Below, in pieces: positions 1-9,362 of a stretch of 64,000 bases of DNA. This stretch comes from Leptolyngbya sp. FACHB-8 (GTDB lineage Bacteria; Cyanobacteriota; Cyanobacteriia; Elainellales; Elainellaceae). Location: assembly GCF_014695575.1 (NCBI RefSeq), contig NZ_JACJOO010000031.1, positions 1 to 64,000 of the forward strand, written 5' to 3'. Made by a program: the position numbers and the translations under genes. The notes beneath the pieces were generated by a model. That model was not told where the DNA came from and did not search any database. It worked only from the letters and a program-made list of their open reading frames with translations. Each line of letters starts with the position of its first letter. The stretch's first letter is position 1.

Positions 1-105
1 AAACTCCTGACCTCGGAACTCGACAAGATTTCCCCTGAAAGGGTTGCGTCATTGACGTCCTACGATTTCATTCTCGAAGCCCTATTTGGCGCAGCTTCAT
101 ATTAA
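1..105 (+). CDS. C-terminal end of an unidentified protein (cut by window start)
   Basis: The first frame of the window is open from base 1 to a TAA at 103-105, giving 34 residues that end LFGAASY. The codons read like coding sequence, but no start is visible because the gene begins outside the window. I do not recognise the family and 34 residues are too few to assign one. The hydrolase at 219-1118 converges on this gene end. The short gap between them (106-218) holds no obvious hairpin, unlike most convergent gaps here. Confidence 0.45.
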   Translation, partial: KLLTSELDKISPERVASLTSYDFILEALFGAASY

Positions 106-218
106 AACGGTATAAGTAGAGTTAGCTCACGGCTATTTAATCAAATGTCATATTAATAGACCCAAAAATGGTCTAAACCATTCATACAGATTTCAGAAAC
201 TCATGGGGTCTGTACGAA

Positions 219-1118
219 TTACTGTAACCCGGGCACAACCGTATTCAACATCCATTCACGTAGCAGGCCGTTGACCTGGCCCGGAACTTCATCATGGGGA
301 CAGTGCCCTGCATGCAGGTAATGCTCCGTCAAATTCGGATAATATTGGCGGAACTTGGCCCCTCGGGTTCGCGAGTTCATCCACGGATCCGCATCACCCC
401 ATAACATGAGCAACGGGCATTGCATTTGGCTCAGCAAAACGTCATTGCGCTCTCCCTGAGGTGACTTAAATACTGAAGCAAACACCTGGGGAGCACCCGG
501 ATCACAAGAGGGACGATAAATATCGTCTATCAATTCATCGGTAATGACACTTTTATCTAAATAGACTTTTTCGAGAGTACTCCGGATAACCGATTTACGG
601 CGGACATATTGGAACAAAAGGAAGCTAGGCAACGGTTGTAACAGAAGCGATCGCGCTACCTGCCCAAAGGTTTGCTGCAAGGGGTGAGGAGGCCTCTGGG
701 GCTCAGGCTCTGTAAACGGGCCAGCACAGTTCAGCAGAACTAGACCGGCTGCCGACTCAGGCCGTTGAGCGGCTACACACAGGGCAGCATAGCCTCCAAG
801 AGAGTTCCCAGCCAGCACTACCGGTTGCCCAATAACCTGGGTAATAAAGTCATGGAGTTGGTCACGCCAGAGGTTGCCACTGTACTCCAAAGCAGGCTTG
901 GCTGAACGCCCAAACCCCAACATATCAATGGCCCAAACCTGAAAATCGGACTGTAACCCTGCAATATTTTTGCGCCAGTGGTCGGTGGAAGCACCAAACC
1001 CATGCACAAGCAACAGCGGCGGGCGATCGCTCCGAGCTTCTCCAGCCTGAACGTAGTAGATGGAATGTCCCTGCCATTCCCAGGTTTTGCCGTGGATGGG
1101 AGCGATCGCCGTTTGCAT
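219..1118 (-). CDS. alpha/beta-fold hydrolase
   Basis: A 299-residue single-domain alpha/beta hydrolase, probably cytosolic since no signal peptide or membrane segment is seen. The oxyanion-hole strand is LLLVHGFGAS (about 35-44). The nucleophile elbow GNSLGG places the catalytic serine near residue 106. The acid is probably the Asp in WGDADPW near 242 and the histidine lies in AGHCPHDE near 270, so the triad looks complete. The length is normal for this superfamily, and cyanobacteria carry several paralogues with related motifs whose substrates cannot be read from sequence. It stands alone: three hairpins lie upstream and the cut gene end lies downstream. The fold is certain; the substrate is unknown. 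Confidence 0.85.
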   Translation of the reverse strand: MQTAIAPIHGKTWEWQGHSIYYVQAGEARSDRPPLLLVHGFGASTDHWRKNIAGLQSDFQVWAIDMLGFGRSAKPALEYSGNLWRDQLHDFITQVIGQPVVLAGNSLGGYAALCVAAQRPESAAGLVLLNCAGPFTEPEPQRPPHPLQQTFGQVARSLLLQPLPSFLLFQYVRRKSVIRSTLEKVYLDKSVITDELIDDIYRPSCDPGAPQVFASVFKSPQGERNDVLLSQMQCPLLMLWGDADPWMNSRTRGAKFRQYYPNLTEHYLHAGHCPHDEVPGQVNGLLREWMLNTVVPGLQ

Positions 1119-1333
1119 AACCCATATGTAAAGAAGTATTAAATTCAGTATAGCGTCCCTATTTCTTCAAAGTTGCCTCTCCAATTTTCTTCCCCAAGCG
1201 CTTTGCAGACTCGCCAACGGGGGTGATGGAAGGCTAAAGCATGCCTCTGGAATTAAAGGTTTAACGACCTCCAAGACATAGGATTTAAGGGGTCTTTTCT
1301 TATAGGGCTGAGTGCTATATGGCAATACCAAAC

Positions 1334-1382
1334 GAGTTGTAAGAAAGGGTGCGGCCGAAGCCCACATCCTTTCTTACAACTC
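1334..1382. repeat. long hairpin, 15-bp outer stem
   Basis: The arms GAGTTGTAAGAAAGG and its exact complement enclose a smaller GTG...CAC stem around a CCGAAGC tip. It is the first of three hairpins in the 540-bp gap between the hydrolase start and the PEP-CTERM gene end. There is no T-run after either arm. Confidence 0.75.
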
Positions 1383-1507
1383 ATCTCATAAATGATTTAG
1401 GGTTTCCTTAAAGCGCTAGAGATCGTTCCAAATGACTCTTCACGCGCTATGCGTATGAGGACCATTGGAAGCAGCCTTTTACAGCACTTTGTGATTGAAT
1501 CAGCCAC

Positions 1508-1556
1508 GGTTGTTTTTGTGAGAGCCTTGCGGAGCGAAGCTCTCACAAAAACAACC
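1508..1556. repeat. long hairpin, 18-bp stem
   Basis: The arms GGTTGTTTTTGTGAGAGC and its complement are perfect. The loop region contains GCGGAGCGAAG, again with a GCGAAG-type tip. Its function is not clear; it is structurally like the other intergenic palindromes of this window. Confidence 0.75.
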
Positions 1557-1599
1557 AGATTTTAAAGCACCGTTCTTGATAAACCCAGAGGATTTATGC

Positions 1600-1638
1600 A
1601 ACGAGGTGGGTGAGGGCAAAGCCCTCACCCACCTCGTT
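1600..1638. terminator. perfect palindrome with AAA loop behind the PEP-CTERM gene
   Basis: An 18-bp perfect stem (AACGAGGTGGGTGAGGGC) with an AAA loop lies 18 bp past the PEP-CTERM stop codon. Its position suggests transcription termination. It lacks a clean T-run, so it may instead be a mobile hairpin that doubles as an RNA 3' end. Confidence 0.6.
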
Positions 1639-1655
1639 AGGTATTCGTTTTATGT

Positions 1656-2468
1656 TTATGCTTGCTCTGCAGCGGCTTTGCGCTTACGACGAGCAGCGGC
1701 GAACGCGCTAGCTGCCATGGCTGTACCAACAATCGTCATGGGTTCGGGTACAGGATTCGCACCAACTACCTTGAAGTCAGGGCCATTGTAAAGGCTGCTA
1801 TTCTTAACGCTCGTCAGGCGGAGACGATTGGTGTAACCACCCGCCAGCTTAAGCCCCAGAGAACCAACGGCTTGCACTTCGTTGATTTCAGTCGTGTTGA
1901 TACCAAAGCCCGCGAAATTGAAGCCTTGACCAGGACGGCTGTTTAGTAAGTACTCAGCCAGGACAGTATCACCTTCACCTATAGCCTGCACTTTCAGAGC
2001 ACTGTTCATACCACGCTCCCAGAACAGAAACTCATTCATGGCTTTCCCGAAGGTGACATCGATGGTGAAGCCACCTCGATCTTCGGTGTCGATGATGCTG
2101 TTCAAGTTCAGGTTGCCCAGGCTGGAGACGATGCTGGCATTGGATGCATCTTCTTGAACAGTTCCGTAATTGGTCACGGCGTCACCCCGGTCAGAGCTGG
2201 CTGCACCTGAATCACTGACGCCAGGAACGCGGGCATCATTCTGCAGAATATTTGCCCCGGTCACTGTGTAGAAATCACTGGTGGTTTTACCACCGGTTGT
2301 GATGGATTTCAGCATCACATCACCTGTAGGAGCAGAGCCTTGCCATTGAGTGCTGAACTGGAACGGGGAAAACGAAAAGCCTAAAGCTTGAGCCGGTGCT
2401 GTTCCCATCGCCAAAGCGCTTCCGGCAGCGAGACTCATAACTGTCAGCAGTTGTTTGATTCTCAGCAT
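1656..2468 (-). CDS. PEP-CTERM sorting domain protein
   Basis: A 270-residue exported protein if translation starts at the ATG at 2468 (MLRIKQLLTVMSL). That start gives a classic signal peptide, positive N-end, hydrophobic stretch and AQALG cleavage site, whereas the longer frame to 2555 would bury it. The C-terminus has the full PEP-CTERM signature: VPEP, a short hydrophobic segment and a basic tail RRKRK. In this family an exosortase cleaves near the PEP motif and the protein is delivered to the cell surface or extracellular matrix. The middle is Ser/Thr/Gly-rich and unassigned. No exosortase is in the window. A hairpin terminator-like palindrome follows. Confidence 0.85.
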   Translation of the reverse strand: MLRIKQLLTVMSLAAGSALAMGTAPAQALGFSFSPFQFSTQWQGSAPTGDVMLKSITTGGKTTSDFYTVTGANILQNDARVPGVSDSGAASSDRGDAVTNYGTVQEDASNASIVSSLGNLNLNSIIDTEDRGGFTIDVTFGKAMNEFLFWERGMNSALKVQAIGEGDTVLAEYLLNSRPGQGFNFAGFGINTTEINEVQAVGSLGLKLAGGYTNRLRLTSVKNSSLYNGPDFKVVGANPVPEPMTIVGTAMAASAFAAARRKRKAAAEQA

Positions 2469-2914
2469 AATAATGTCTCTAAAAGAGGTGCCTGAATAGT
2501 GTGGTTTGGTGTCGGTTTGTGGCAAGGTTCGTGGTAGATGAACCGTCTGAAGCACTTCAACCTCAACACTGCTATCCTAAGCAAACCCAAAATAGATGTC
2601 TCTAGAAAATCTATTGATTTTACTGCCTCTTCAATAAGGCCCAATTGATTGTTAAAGATTACCGCTAAATAATATCCAAAAATGAGCTGAACATAGGTCA
2701 GACAAGGGTTTTGGCATTTTTAATAACGCAATGAAGTAGCAAAAAATAGATGCTTGTAATTTCACGGATAAAGTGTAACGAGATAGGTTTTGCGATCGCC
2801 CCATAGCTTGCAGCAACCGTACTTCCCCATAACATTTCCCATCTCAAATTTTCTCTGCAAATTCTAAACAGTAATGCAGAGCAAAACTATTGCCACAATG
2901 AAACTAGCCTGGGT
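2469..2914. other. non-coding gap upstream of the PEP-CTERM gene
   Basis: About 450 bp that is AT-richer than its surroundings. It lies between the PEP-CTERM start and the dnaE stop, both on the minus strand, so it must hold the PEP-CTERM promoter. I see no convincing gene, hairpin family member or conserved box. Confidence 0.5.
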
Positions 2915-5533
2915 CTAGGCCAGAGTAGGCTGACGCCCACCAACAGGGCACTTCAACAACTCCAAACCCTGCTCAAAAATGTCGTCGATCGCCATCATTT
3001 GACCATCCGTTGTCATGAATTGGTGGTCAGCAGTTGCGCGAATGATGGTGCCATCATCCAGTTGATATTCGTACACCGATTGGAGACCACGGAGATGCCA
3101 TTGGGCGATCGGTTGCGTATAGATCAAGCCCTCATCATTCATGCTGTAAACGGAGCATTTCAGGCCACGTTCGACAATTTCGCCGATGGGTATGGGGCCA
3201 TACTCTACTGTCAAAACTGGGGTTTCGTAGCTAAGGCAGTACTCCGCGAACAGCACCATCTGATCCCAAAGTTCTGCGGCTACCTTTTCCTCAATGCCTC
3301 GCTCCTGAGCCCCTCCAACAAATTGAGCCTGGTGCTTTTGCATTTCTGAAACTTTCTTCTTACCCATCGCTCGCCGCAGCAGGTCAGCCTGTCCCAGGGT
3401 ATAGCCCGCCATATCCTGGGCAATTTTCATGATCTGCTCCTGGTAGACCATGATGCCGTAAGTTTCTCGCAGAATCGGTTCCAGCACCTCAGCGGCGTAG
3501 TCAATCTGCTCTCGACCATGCTTCCGGTTGATGAACTTGGGAATTAGGCCCGCATCCAACGGACCGGGACGGTAGAGGGCGAGAACGGATGAAATATCCT
3601 CCAGACCGGATGGCTTCAGATCGCGCACAATTTGGCGCATCCCCGAAGATTCCAATTGGAAGATGCCTTCTAGCCAGCCCTTCTCCAGCAGCTTGTAAGA
3701 TTCAGGATCATCCAGGGGAAGGCGATCGAGATCGATAGTCTTGTTGTGGTAACGCTCGATCAGCTCGACCGCTTTCTGAATCATGGTGAGGTTCTTGAGG
3801 CCCAGGAAGTCCATCTTCAGCAGACCCATGGCGTCGATGTCTTCCATGAAGTACTGGGTGATCACTGAGCCCTTATCGTTGTATTGCAGGGGTACAGCTT
3901 CATCCAGGGGCGTGTCAGAAATCACAACGCCTGCCGCATGAACCCCATAGGTCTTGTTTGTTCCCTCAATCCGCATGGCCATGTCGATCCAGCGGCGATA
4001 GGTGACAGGGGGATCGGTATTGGGGATGGGTTGGTCAGAGTCGTACTTCTCTTTGAACTCGGGAGCGGCTGTCTCATCCGAGATCATCTTGCTGAGTTTG
4101 GCGGGTTTGCCTCGCATGACGGGAATCATCTTCGCCATACGATCAGATTCCCCGTAGGGAATATTCAGCACACGGGCCACGTCCTTCAGAACCGCTTTGG
4201 AGGTCATGCGGTTGAAGGTGATGATCTGGGCGACGTGATCCTTGCCGTATTTCTCCGTCACATATTTGATCACCTCGTCACGGCGATCGATGCAGAAGTC
4301 TGTATCAATATCTGGCATGGACTTCCGCTCGGGATTGAGGAACCGCTCAAACAGCAAGCCATGATGTACCGGGTCGATGTTGGTGATCCGCATACAGTAC
4401 GCCACCAGGGAGCCCGCCGCCGAACCCCGACCTGGCCCCACAGGAATGCCCTGATCTCGCGCAAACTTGATATAGTCCCACACCACCAGGAAGTATGTGG
4501 AGAAGCCCATCTGGTGGATAACATCTAGTTCAAATTCAAGGCGATCGCGATACTCCTCCGACACCTCCTCCAGACTGCTCAACCCCAATCGCTCCACCAA
4601 ACCTTCGCGAGCAATCTTCGTGACGTAGGTTTCGGGAGTGTAGCCTTCGGGGATGGGATAGTTGGGGAGACGGGGCGAGCCGAGGATATCGTAGCCTTCG
4701 ACTTTTTCAGCAACTTCAAGGGTGGTGGCGATCGCCCGCTCAACCACATCCTCAGTCAAGTGATCCCGGAATAACTTCCGCATCTCATCGGCAGATTTCA
4801 GATACTCCGTACCGCTGTAGCGCAGCCGCTTATCCTCAGAAATCAACTTACCTGTCTGGATACAGAGAAGCGCGTCGTGGGCCTCTACGTCGAAGCAGGA
4901 GATGTAGTGGGAATCGTTAGTACAGATATATTTGATGTCTAACTCTTCCGAGATGCGAACGATTTCTACATTCACGATCCGATCTTCGGGAGAACCGTGA
5001 TCTTGCAATTCCAGGTAGAAGTCGTCGCCAAACTGCTCTTTGTACCAGGTTGCCACCCTCCGGGCAATCTCCGGGCGACCCTGCATGATGGCTTGAGGGA
5101 TCTCGCCGCCCAGACACGCACTGGTGACGATTAAGCCTTCCTTGTACTGCTCCAGCAAGTCCTTATTAATACAAGGGCGCGAGAAGATCCCTTTCCCCTG
5201 AACCCCCTGTAGATGGGAGAGGGTCGTCAGTTTAACCAGATTCTTATAGCCCTGGGTATTCTTCGCCAGCACCACTTGGTGGTAACGGGGGCGGCGCTCC
5301 TGCTTGGTGATGTCGCCATTGATGACGTACATCTCATTGCCAATGATGGGCTTGACGTTGCCGTTGTTCTTGCAAACCTTCAGCAGCTCGATCGCCCCAT
5401 ACATCACGCCGTGATCGGTGAGGGCGATCGCAGGCATCCCTAATTCCTCAGCCTGTTTCACCAGAGCTGGCAACTGACTGGCTCCATCGAGCAAGCTGTA
5501 GCTACTGTGAACATGCAGGCCAACAAACGACAT
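2915..5533 (-). CDS. dnaE: DNA polymerase III alpha subunit, N-terminal half fused to split-intein N fragment
   Basis: This 872-residue protein is the N-terminal part of replicative DnaE. It opens with the PHP domain ([16 protein letters not shown]) and contains the polymerase region with [10 protein letters not shown] and PDIDTDF. After 765 residues the extein stops at LFAEY and an intein begins with Cys766 (CLSYET). The intein fragment is 107 residues (bases 2915-3238) and includes the block B motif ATADHQF. This is the known cyanobacterial arrangement in which dnaE is split: a second gene elsewhere carries the C-intein and C-extein, and trans-splicing joins them. That partner is not in this window. 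The gene ends with the intein, not by truncation. Gene and mechanism are near certain. Confidence 0.97.
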   Translation of the reverse strand: MSFVGLHVHSSYSLLDGASQLPALVKQAEELGMPAIALTDHGVMYGAIELLKVCKNNGNVKPIIGNEMYVINGDITKQERRPRYHQVVLAKNTQGYKNLVKLTTLSHLQGVQGKGIFSRPCINKDLLEQYKEGLIVTSACLGGEIPQAIMQGRPEIARRVATWYKEQFGDDFYLELQDHGSPEDRIVNVEIVRISEELDIKYICTNDSHYISCFDVEAHDALLCIQTGKLISEDKRLRYSGTEYLKSADEMRKLFRDHLTEDVVERAIATTLEVAEKVEGYDILGSPRLPNYPIPEGYTPETYVTKIAREGLVERLGLSSLEEVSEEYRDRLEFELDVIHQMGFSTYFLVVWDYIKFARDQGIPVGPGRGSAAGSLVAYCMRITNIDPVHHGLLFERFLNPERKSMPDIDTDFCIDRRDEVIKYVTEKYGKDHVAQIITFNRMTSKAVLKDVARVLNIPYGESDRMAKMIPVMRGKPAKLSKMISDETAAPEFKEKYDSDQPIPNTDPPVTYRRWIDMAMRIEGTNKTYGVHAAGVVISDTPLDEAVPLQYNDKGSVITQYFMEDIDAMGLLKMDFLGLKNLTMIQKAVELIERYHNKTIDLDRLPLDDPESYKLLEKGWLEGIFQLESSGMRQIVRDLKPSGLEDISSVLALYRPGPLDAGLIPKFINRKHGREQIDYAAEVLEPILRETYGIMVYQEQIMKIAQDMAGYTLGQADLLRRAMGKKKVSEMQKHQAQFVGGAQERGIEEKVAAELWDQMVLFAEYCLSYETPVLTVEYGPIPIGEIVERGLKCSVYSMNDEGLIYTQPIAQWHLRGLQSVYEYQLDDGTIIRATADHQFMTTDGQMMAIDDIFEQGLELLKCPVGGRQPTLA

Positions 5534-5745
5534 AAACCAACGCCCAACAGGAATGAGCTAAGAGTAACCGATTCTAGCTACTATATCTAGACTCTTTTCG
5601 GTTTTTCTTAGAAAACTGGCTCCATATTTAGGGCTATCAAAATTCCCCAGTAAAACGTTTCTTCTTATTACTAAAATTCATGTTTATACAGTACTAATGT
5701 ATCAAGTTATTAGGATATTAGTAAGGCCGAAGGCAACGCCTTTAT

Positions 5746-5825
5746 GAATCTGCTAGCTAGTGAGAAGTGGCATTACATATGGCAGATTCACGCGACACTC
5801 GACGCCCATAACCCGAACTCAGGTT
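5746..5825. repeat. decayed family A element (right end)
   Basis: The segment from about 5790 to 5825 matches the right end of the family A element at 40545-40668 (ACCCGAACTCAGGTT preceded by a degenerate ACTCGACGCCC). The GAATCTGC...GCAGATTC pair at 5746-5789 forms an inner hairpin. The left half of the element is not recognisable, so this is an old or truncated copy in the gap before the DUF1361 gene. Confidence 0.55.
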
Positions 5826-5898
5826 AAATCAATTCACAAATCCTGACAAATCTCAGGAATCCTTTCTTCCCGGCAGGAAGGTTAACCTGGGTAGTAGT

Positions 5899-6783
5899 TT
5901 GATTCAACCGGATGCTGTACCTATGCGATCGCGACTAATAGATGTGCTGGCCGCCTTCAATAACGTTTACAGCGGTTGGATTTGGTGGAACTTATTTCTC
6001 GCGTTTATTCCTCTCGTTCTTAGCTTTTTGCTGTTTCGTCGCAAAGCCATTGCTCAGCCCTGGTTATGGGGTTTCTGTGGAATAGTCGGCTTTATTGGAG
6101 CGATTGGTTTTTTTCCCCGTTACCGCCATATTGTGAGAGCCGTGGGTAATGTCACACAGTCGGTACTGGCGGGTGAATTCTCAGCTCAAGTTACAGTCTT
6201 TTGGCTATTTTCCCTGTGTATCATCGCTTCGATGCTGAGCATTTGGCTATACAAACGGCAGCGCAGCTTTCGGACATTCCTTTGGTGGATGGGTCTAGTG
6301 GCATTTATTGCCTTTCTACCTAATGCACCTTACCTATTGACCGATGTTATCCACCTGATTCGAGGCACAAGTTCTGGGCAAATTCCTGTCTGGGTCATTG
6401 CCATTGTTTTTATTCCACTTCATGCCACCGCTATTCTGTTAGGCTTTGAAGCCTACGTCATTTCGCTTCTCAACCAGGGCTATTATTTGAAGCAGCGGGG
6501 GGCAGAACGCTGGATTGTACCGGCAGAGCTCATCATGCATAGCATGAGCGCGATCGGTATCTTCTTAGGCCGTTTCATTCGGCTGAATAGTTGGGATTTG
6601 GTTGTCGATCCAGGTAGCGTTTTAGTAGTGGCGGTCAACACCTTGACAGCTCGTAGACCCGTCGCCGTCATAATCGTTACCTTTGGAATTTTGACGGTTC
6701 TCTATTGGATTATGAAGCAAATTACTTTAGGACTCAGATTACGCATTCGCTATGCCCGCAAGGGTATACATGTGTTGGAGTGA
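5899..6783 (+). CDS. DUF1361 integral membrane protein
   Basis: A 294-residue polytopic membrane protein with about seven hydrophobic segments. The conserved DUF1361 features are visible: WWNLFLAFIPLVLSF near the start and LPNAPYLLTDVIHLI near the middle. The family has no established biochemical function. Translation may start at the TTG at 5899, or eight codons later at the ATG at 5923 (MRSRLIDVLAAF); neither has a strong Shine-Dalgarno match. The gene stands alone and its end faces the DICT kinase. A family A element and a further palindrome fill the convergent gap. Family assignment is strong, function unknown. Confidence 0.8.
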   Translation: MIQPDAVPMRSRLIDVLAAFNNVYSGWIWWNLFLAFIPLVLSFLLFRRKAIAQPWLWGFCGIVGFIGAIGFFPRYRHIVRAVGNVTQSVLAGEFSAQVTVFWLFSLCIIASMLSIWLYKRQRSFRTFLWWMGLVAFIAFLPNAPYLLTDVIHLIRGTSSGQIPVWVIAIVFIPLHATAILLGFEAYVISLLNQGYYLKQRGAERWIVPAELIMHSMSAIGIFLGRFIRLNSWDLVVDPGSVLVVAVNTLTARRPVAVIIVTFGILTVLYWIMKQITLGLRLRIRYARKGIHVLE

Positions 6784-6801
6784 ATTCATTGGTATTCAAA
6801 T

Positions 6802-6925
6802 AACCTCAGTTTGGGTTAAGGGCTTTTTCGAGTGCCGCGCTTCGCGCGGCACTCGAAAAAGCCCATTATTGCGTGCGCGACGCGCACGCAATAATGGGCG
6901 GTTCGGCTTATCCTGAACTGACGTT
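6802..6925. mobile_element. family A palindromic element, copy A1 (three-way junction)
   Basis: The outer arms AACCTCAGTTTGGGTTAAG and CTTATCCTGAACTGACGTT pair imperfectly and enclose two hairpins. Hairpin 1 (6820-6864) has a 21-bp perfect stem ending in TTC. Hairpin 2 (6861-6899) has an 18-bp perfect stem with loop GAC. The GCCC at 6861-6864 can pair in either one. CAAAT lies directly on both sides (6797-6801 and 6926-6930) and may be a 5-bp target duplication. The same architecture recurs inverted at 40545-40668. Confidence 0.8.
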
Positions 6926-6976
6926 CAAATAGAGGAGGTGATAGGTGCAGGGCACCTATCACCTCCTCTATTTGAA
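6924..6976. repeat. 25-bp perfect hairpin next to element A1
   Basis: The left arm begins TTCAAATAGAGGAGGTG. Both arms are exact complements over 25 bp with a three-base loop AGG. It starts at the last two bases of element A1. It lies between two convergent genes, so it could end transcription in both directions. Confidence 0.75.
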
Positions 6977-7055
6977 TGCTGTTTAGATATGGGATTGTTG
7001 TGAGAGGGGCATTAGTACCCTCCCAAAACAACCACATATTTAATGGTTTGTAGAG

Positions 7056-9059
7056 TTATTTCGCTTTAGGAGCATCTTTTGCAGAACGGCGCTTCCGGCT
7101 TGGAGCAGTAGGAACCGTTTCCGACGGGCGGGCGGAGGATCTACCATTTTCTTTGGCAATCGGCACAGTGAAATGGAAGCGACTGCCGCGATCGCGCCCA
7201 TCCGATTCGGCCCAGATCCGTCCTCCCATAGCCAGAATAATCTGGCGACAAATCGCTAAACCCAGCCCTGTACCGCTGGCCGTACGACGAAGTGCTCCCT
7301 CTTCCTGGTAGAAGCGGTCAAATACGGCCTCCAATTGGGTTGGTTCAATGCCACGCCCGGTATCGGTAATGGTCACTTCTAGCATGCGATCGCCATTCGG
7401 ATGAGCCTCAATCACCACCTCTCCCTCAGGCTCTGTAAACTTGCACGCATTATCGAGCAGTTTGGACAATACCTCCACTAGCCGTTCCCCATCCGCTCGC
7501 ACCAGAGGCAATTCCTCTGATACCTGCGCATTAATTTCGGGGAGTTGCAGTTCGTTTTGTCGGGTCTTAATGCTACTTAAAGCCAGGCTGACGCATTCTC
7601 CAATGGCCAGAGGTTCCAGGTGCCACTCGACCCGTCCACTCTCTAACCGTGACAGCGTGAGGAAGTCCTGCACCAATTTGCGCATCCGCTCCGCATCGGT
7701 CAGAGCCGTATTAAGCATCACCTGACGTAACTCCAGGGGCATATCTGGCTCACTCGCCAGGCTCTCCAAACAGATCTGAATCGTTGAGAGGGGCGTACGC
7801 AGTTCGTGGCCCGTGATCGCAATCAGGTTGCTACGTGTTCGGTCCAGAGCCTCTAACTGTTCGTTCAAATCTCCTAAGTTGGCATAAGACTCCGCCTGGA
7901 TCAGGGCGACCCCCAATTGATTAGCAATTGCCTCCACCAGACTCTGTTCTTCCTCAGACCAGGCATGAGGTTGTGGCATACAGTGATGTAGCTCCACCAC
8001 ACCCAGTAACCGCCCCTGATACACCACGGGCACTAACAGCCAGGAATAAATGTGCCATTGTTCCAGGGTAGGTTGCAGAGGAGTAAGTTCTAGAGCAGGA
8101 TCCGCGATGGTGTTGGCGATCGCCACCGTTCGTCGTGTCTGAGCCACCTGCTGAAAAAGAGGATTTGTCTGCAACGGCCAGGTTTGCCCAAGCAGGGAAG
8201 GAATAGTCTCCTCGCGGCGAGCCTCATAGAGAATCTGGGCTGTAGCATCACTCGCTTTGCAGCGGTAGACAATACAGCGACAAACGCCCATCGCTTGCTG
8301 CAACTGCTGTACCCCTACCCGAAAAATCTCTGCCGGATCAAGGGACTCGCGAATGGCCATGACAATAGAGTTGACCAACCGTTCCCGACGCTCTTGACTC
8401 GCCATGGAACGATAAGCCTTTAACAGCTTATATTGCCCCGCCTGGAGGTGCGTAATCAGCCGTTGAACAAAGGGATCCGCGGCAACCTCTGCCGCTGGGG
8501 GTGCCGTTTCTCTCAGCTGGTCTTTAGCGTCAGCAATTTTAGCTTTAAGGTCAGGTCGATACGCCTGGATTCGCTCCAGCAAAATTTCAGCAGCCTGACA
8601 ACTGATTTGTCGATCAAACGTCCATACGCCCTCAAAACGTCGGTTCTGATCCATCGCCTCCGGGCCATCCGGAGCATAAAATCGCTCTCGACAGATGAGG
8701 CAGGCCGCATAGTTAGACCCAATGACCACTAGGTGCCATTCCTGAGTCAGTTGGTCATCGGGCTCAAAGGCGATGAGCTCATAGTCCTGGGGGCCATCCG
8801 TAAAGCTGGTTTCTGGAGCCGCCAGAACATAGACCTGCGAGCTGAGGGTGGCAATACGGCGATAGCGATGGGCTTCCTGGCGATAAAATCGCTCTTGCTG
8901 GAAATTAGCAATCACCAATGGGTGCCCCGCAGCCGCCAACACCTGATCTTCCATCGCATGAGAGAGGGCCGTCAGCGAAGACTTGAAATACAACTGAGGA
9001 CGGAGGTGAGGCGATCGCTGCAATAGCTCGTCTAGAACCGAGGAGGAGATACTCATCAA
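7056..9059 (-). CDS. DICT-GAF sensor histidine kinase
   Basis: A 667-residue soluble sensor kinase. Residues 1-180 match a DICT sensory domain, typified by the start SVLDELLQRSPHLRPQLYFK and a later Cys pair (CLIC). A GAF domain follows at about 235-390 (LVPVVYQGRLLGVVELHH). The dimerisation/phosphoacceptor helix has HELRTPLS with the His near 417. The ATPase domain shows LLDNACKF, DTGRGIEP and GTGLGLAICRQI, so all catalytic boxes are present. The tail is basic and Ser-rich. No transmembrane segment is seen, so it senses an internal signal. No response regulator gene is adjacent, so its partner is elsewhere. DICT domains are common in cyanobacterial light and redox signalling, but the ligand here is unknown. 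Confidence 0.9.
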   Translation of the reverse strand: MMSISSSVLDELLQRSPHLRPQLYFKSSLTALSHAMEDQVLAAAGHPLVIANFQQERFYRQEAHRYRRIATLSSQVYVLAAPETSFTDGPQDYELIAFEPDDQLTQEWHLVVIGSNYAACLICRERFYAPDGPEAMDQNRRFEGVWTFDRQISCQAAEILLERIQAYRPDLKAKIADAKDQLRETAPPAAEVAADPFVQRLITHLQAGQYKLLKAYRSMASQERRERLVNSIVMAIRESLDPAEIFRVGVQQLQQAMGVCRCIVYRCKASDATAQILYEARREETIPSLLGQTWPLQTNPLFQQVAQTRRTVAIANTIADPALELTPLQPTLEQWHIYSWLLVPVVYQGRLLGVVELHHCMPQPHAWSEEEQSLVEAIANQLGVALIQAESYANLGDLNEQLEALDRTRSNLIAITGHELRTPLSTIQICLESLASEPDMPLELRQVMLNTALTDAERMRKLVQDFLTLSRLESGRVEWHLEPLAIGECVSLALSSIKTRQNELQLPEINAQVSEELPLVRADGERLVEVLSKLLDNACKFTEPEGEVVIEAHPNGDRMLEVTITDTGRGIEPTQLEAVFDRFYQEEGALRRTASGTGLGLAICRQIILAMGGRIWAESDGRDRGSRFHFTVPIAKENGRSSARPSETVPTAPSRKRRSAKDAPKAK

Positions 9060-9221
9060 AAGCGTTATGAGGGATCCAAACGGGGGTTTCAGTACAGACG
9101 CAATATCCCACTCCCATTCTCAGGCAAAATCTCGCGGTTGTTTCTTTAAAAATGGGTATTCCTTATTTAGGTTAGACTTGGAGCCGTGAAACCCTGGTTC
9201 TACATGCCCAAATCAGGCCTC

Positions 9222-9324
9222 AGGAGATTTCCAACAATGAAATTACCCCCAGGATGTTGGTGCTTTGCCCGCTTCGCGGGCAAAGCACCAACATCCTGGG
9301 TAGATTCTTATGCAGAAATCTCCT
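9222..9324. mobile_element. family B palindromic element, copy B1
   Basis: The ends AGGAGATTTC and GAAATCTCCT are exact inverted repeats. Inside, after AATGAAATTACC, sits a 25-bp perfect hairpin (9248-9300) whose tip reads GCTTCGC, the complement of the very stable GCGAAGC mini-hairpin. Copy B4 at 61429-61529 has the same core in the opposite orientation. It lies just downstream of the cinA stop, so it may end cinA transcription. Confidence 0.8.
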
Positions 9325-9362
9325 AACCCCTTCTCGCTTGAGCCAGACACAGGGAATCTGCC

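Noticed and set aside
3884-4528. 214-residue open frame on the plus strand inside dnaE
   Set aside because: It is the complement shadow of a well-identified polymerase gene, with His-rich, non-family sequence.
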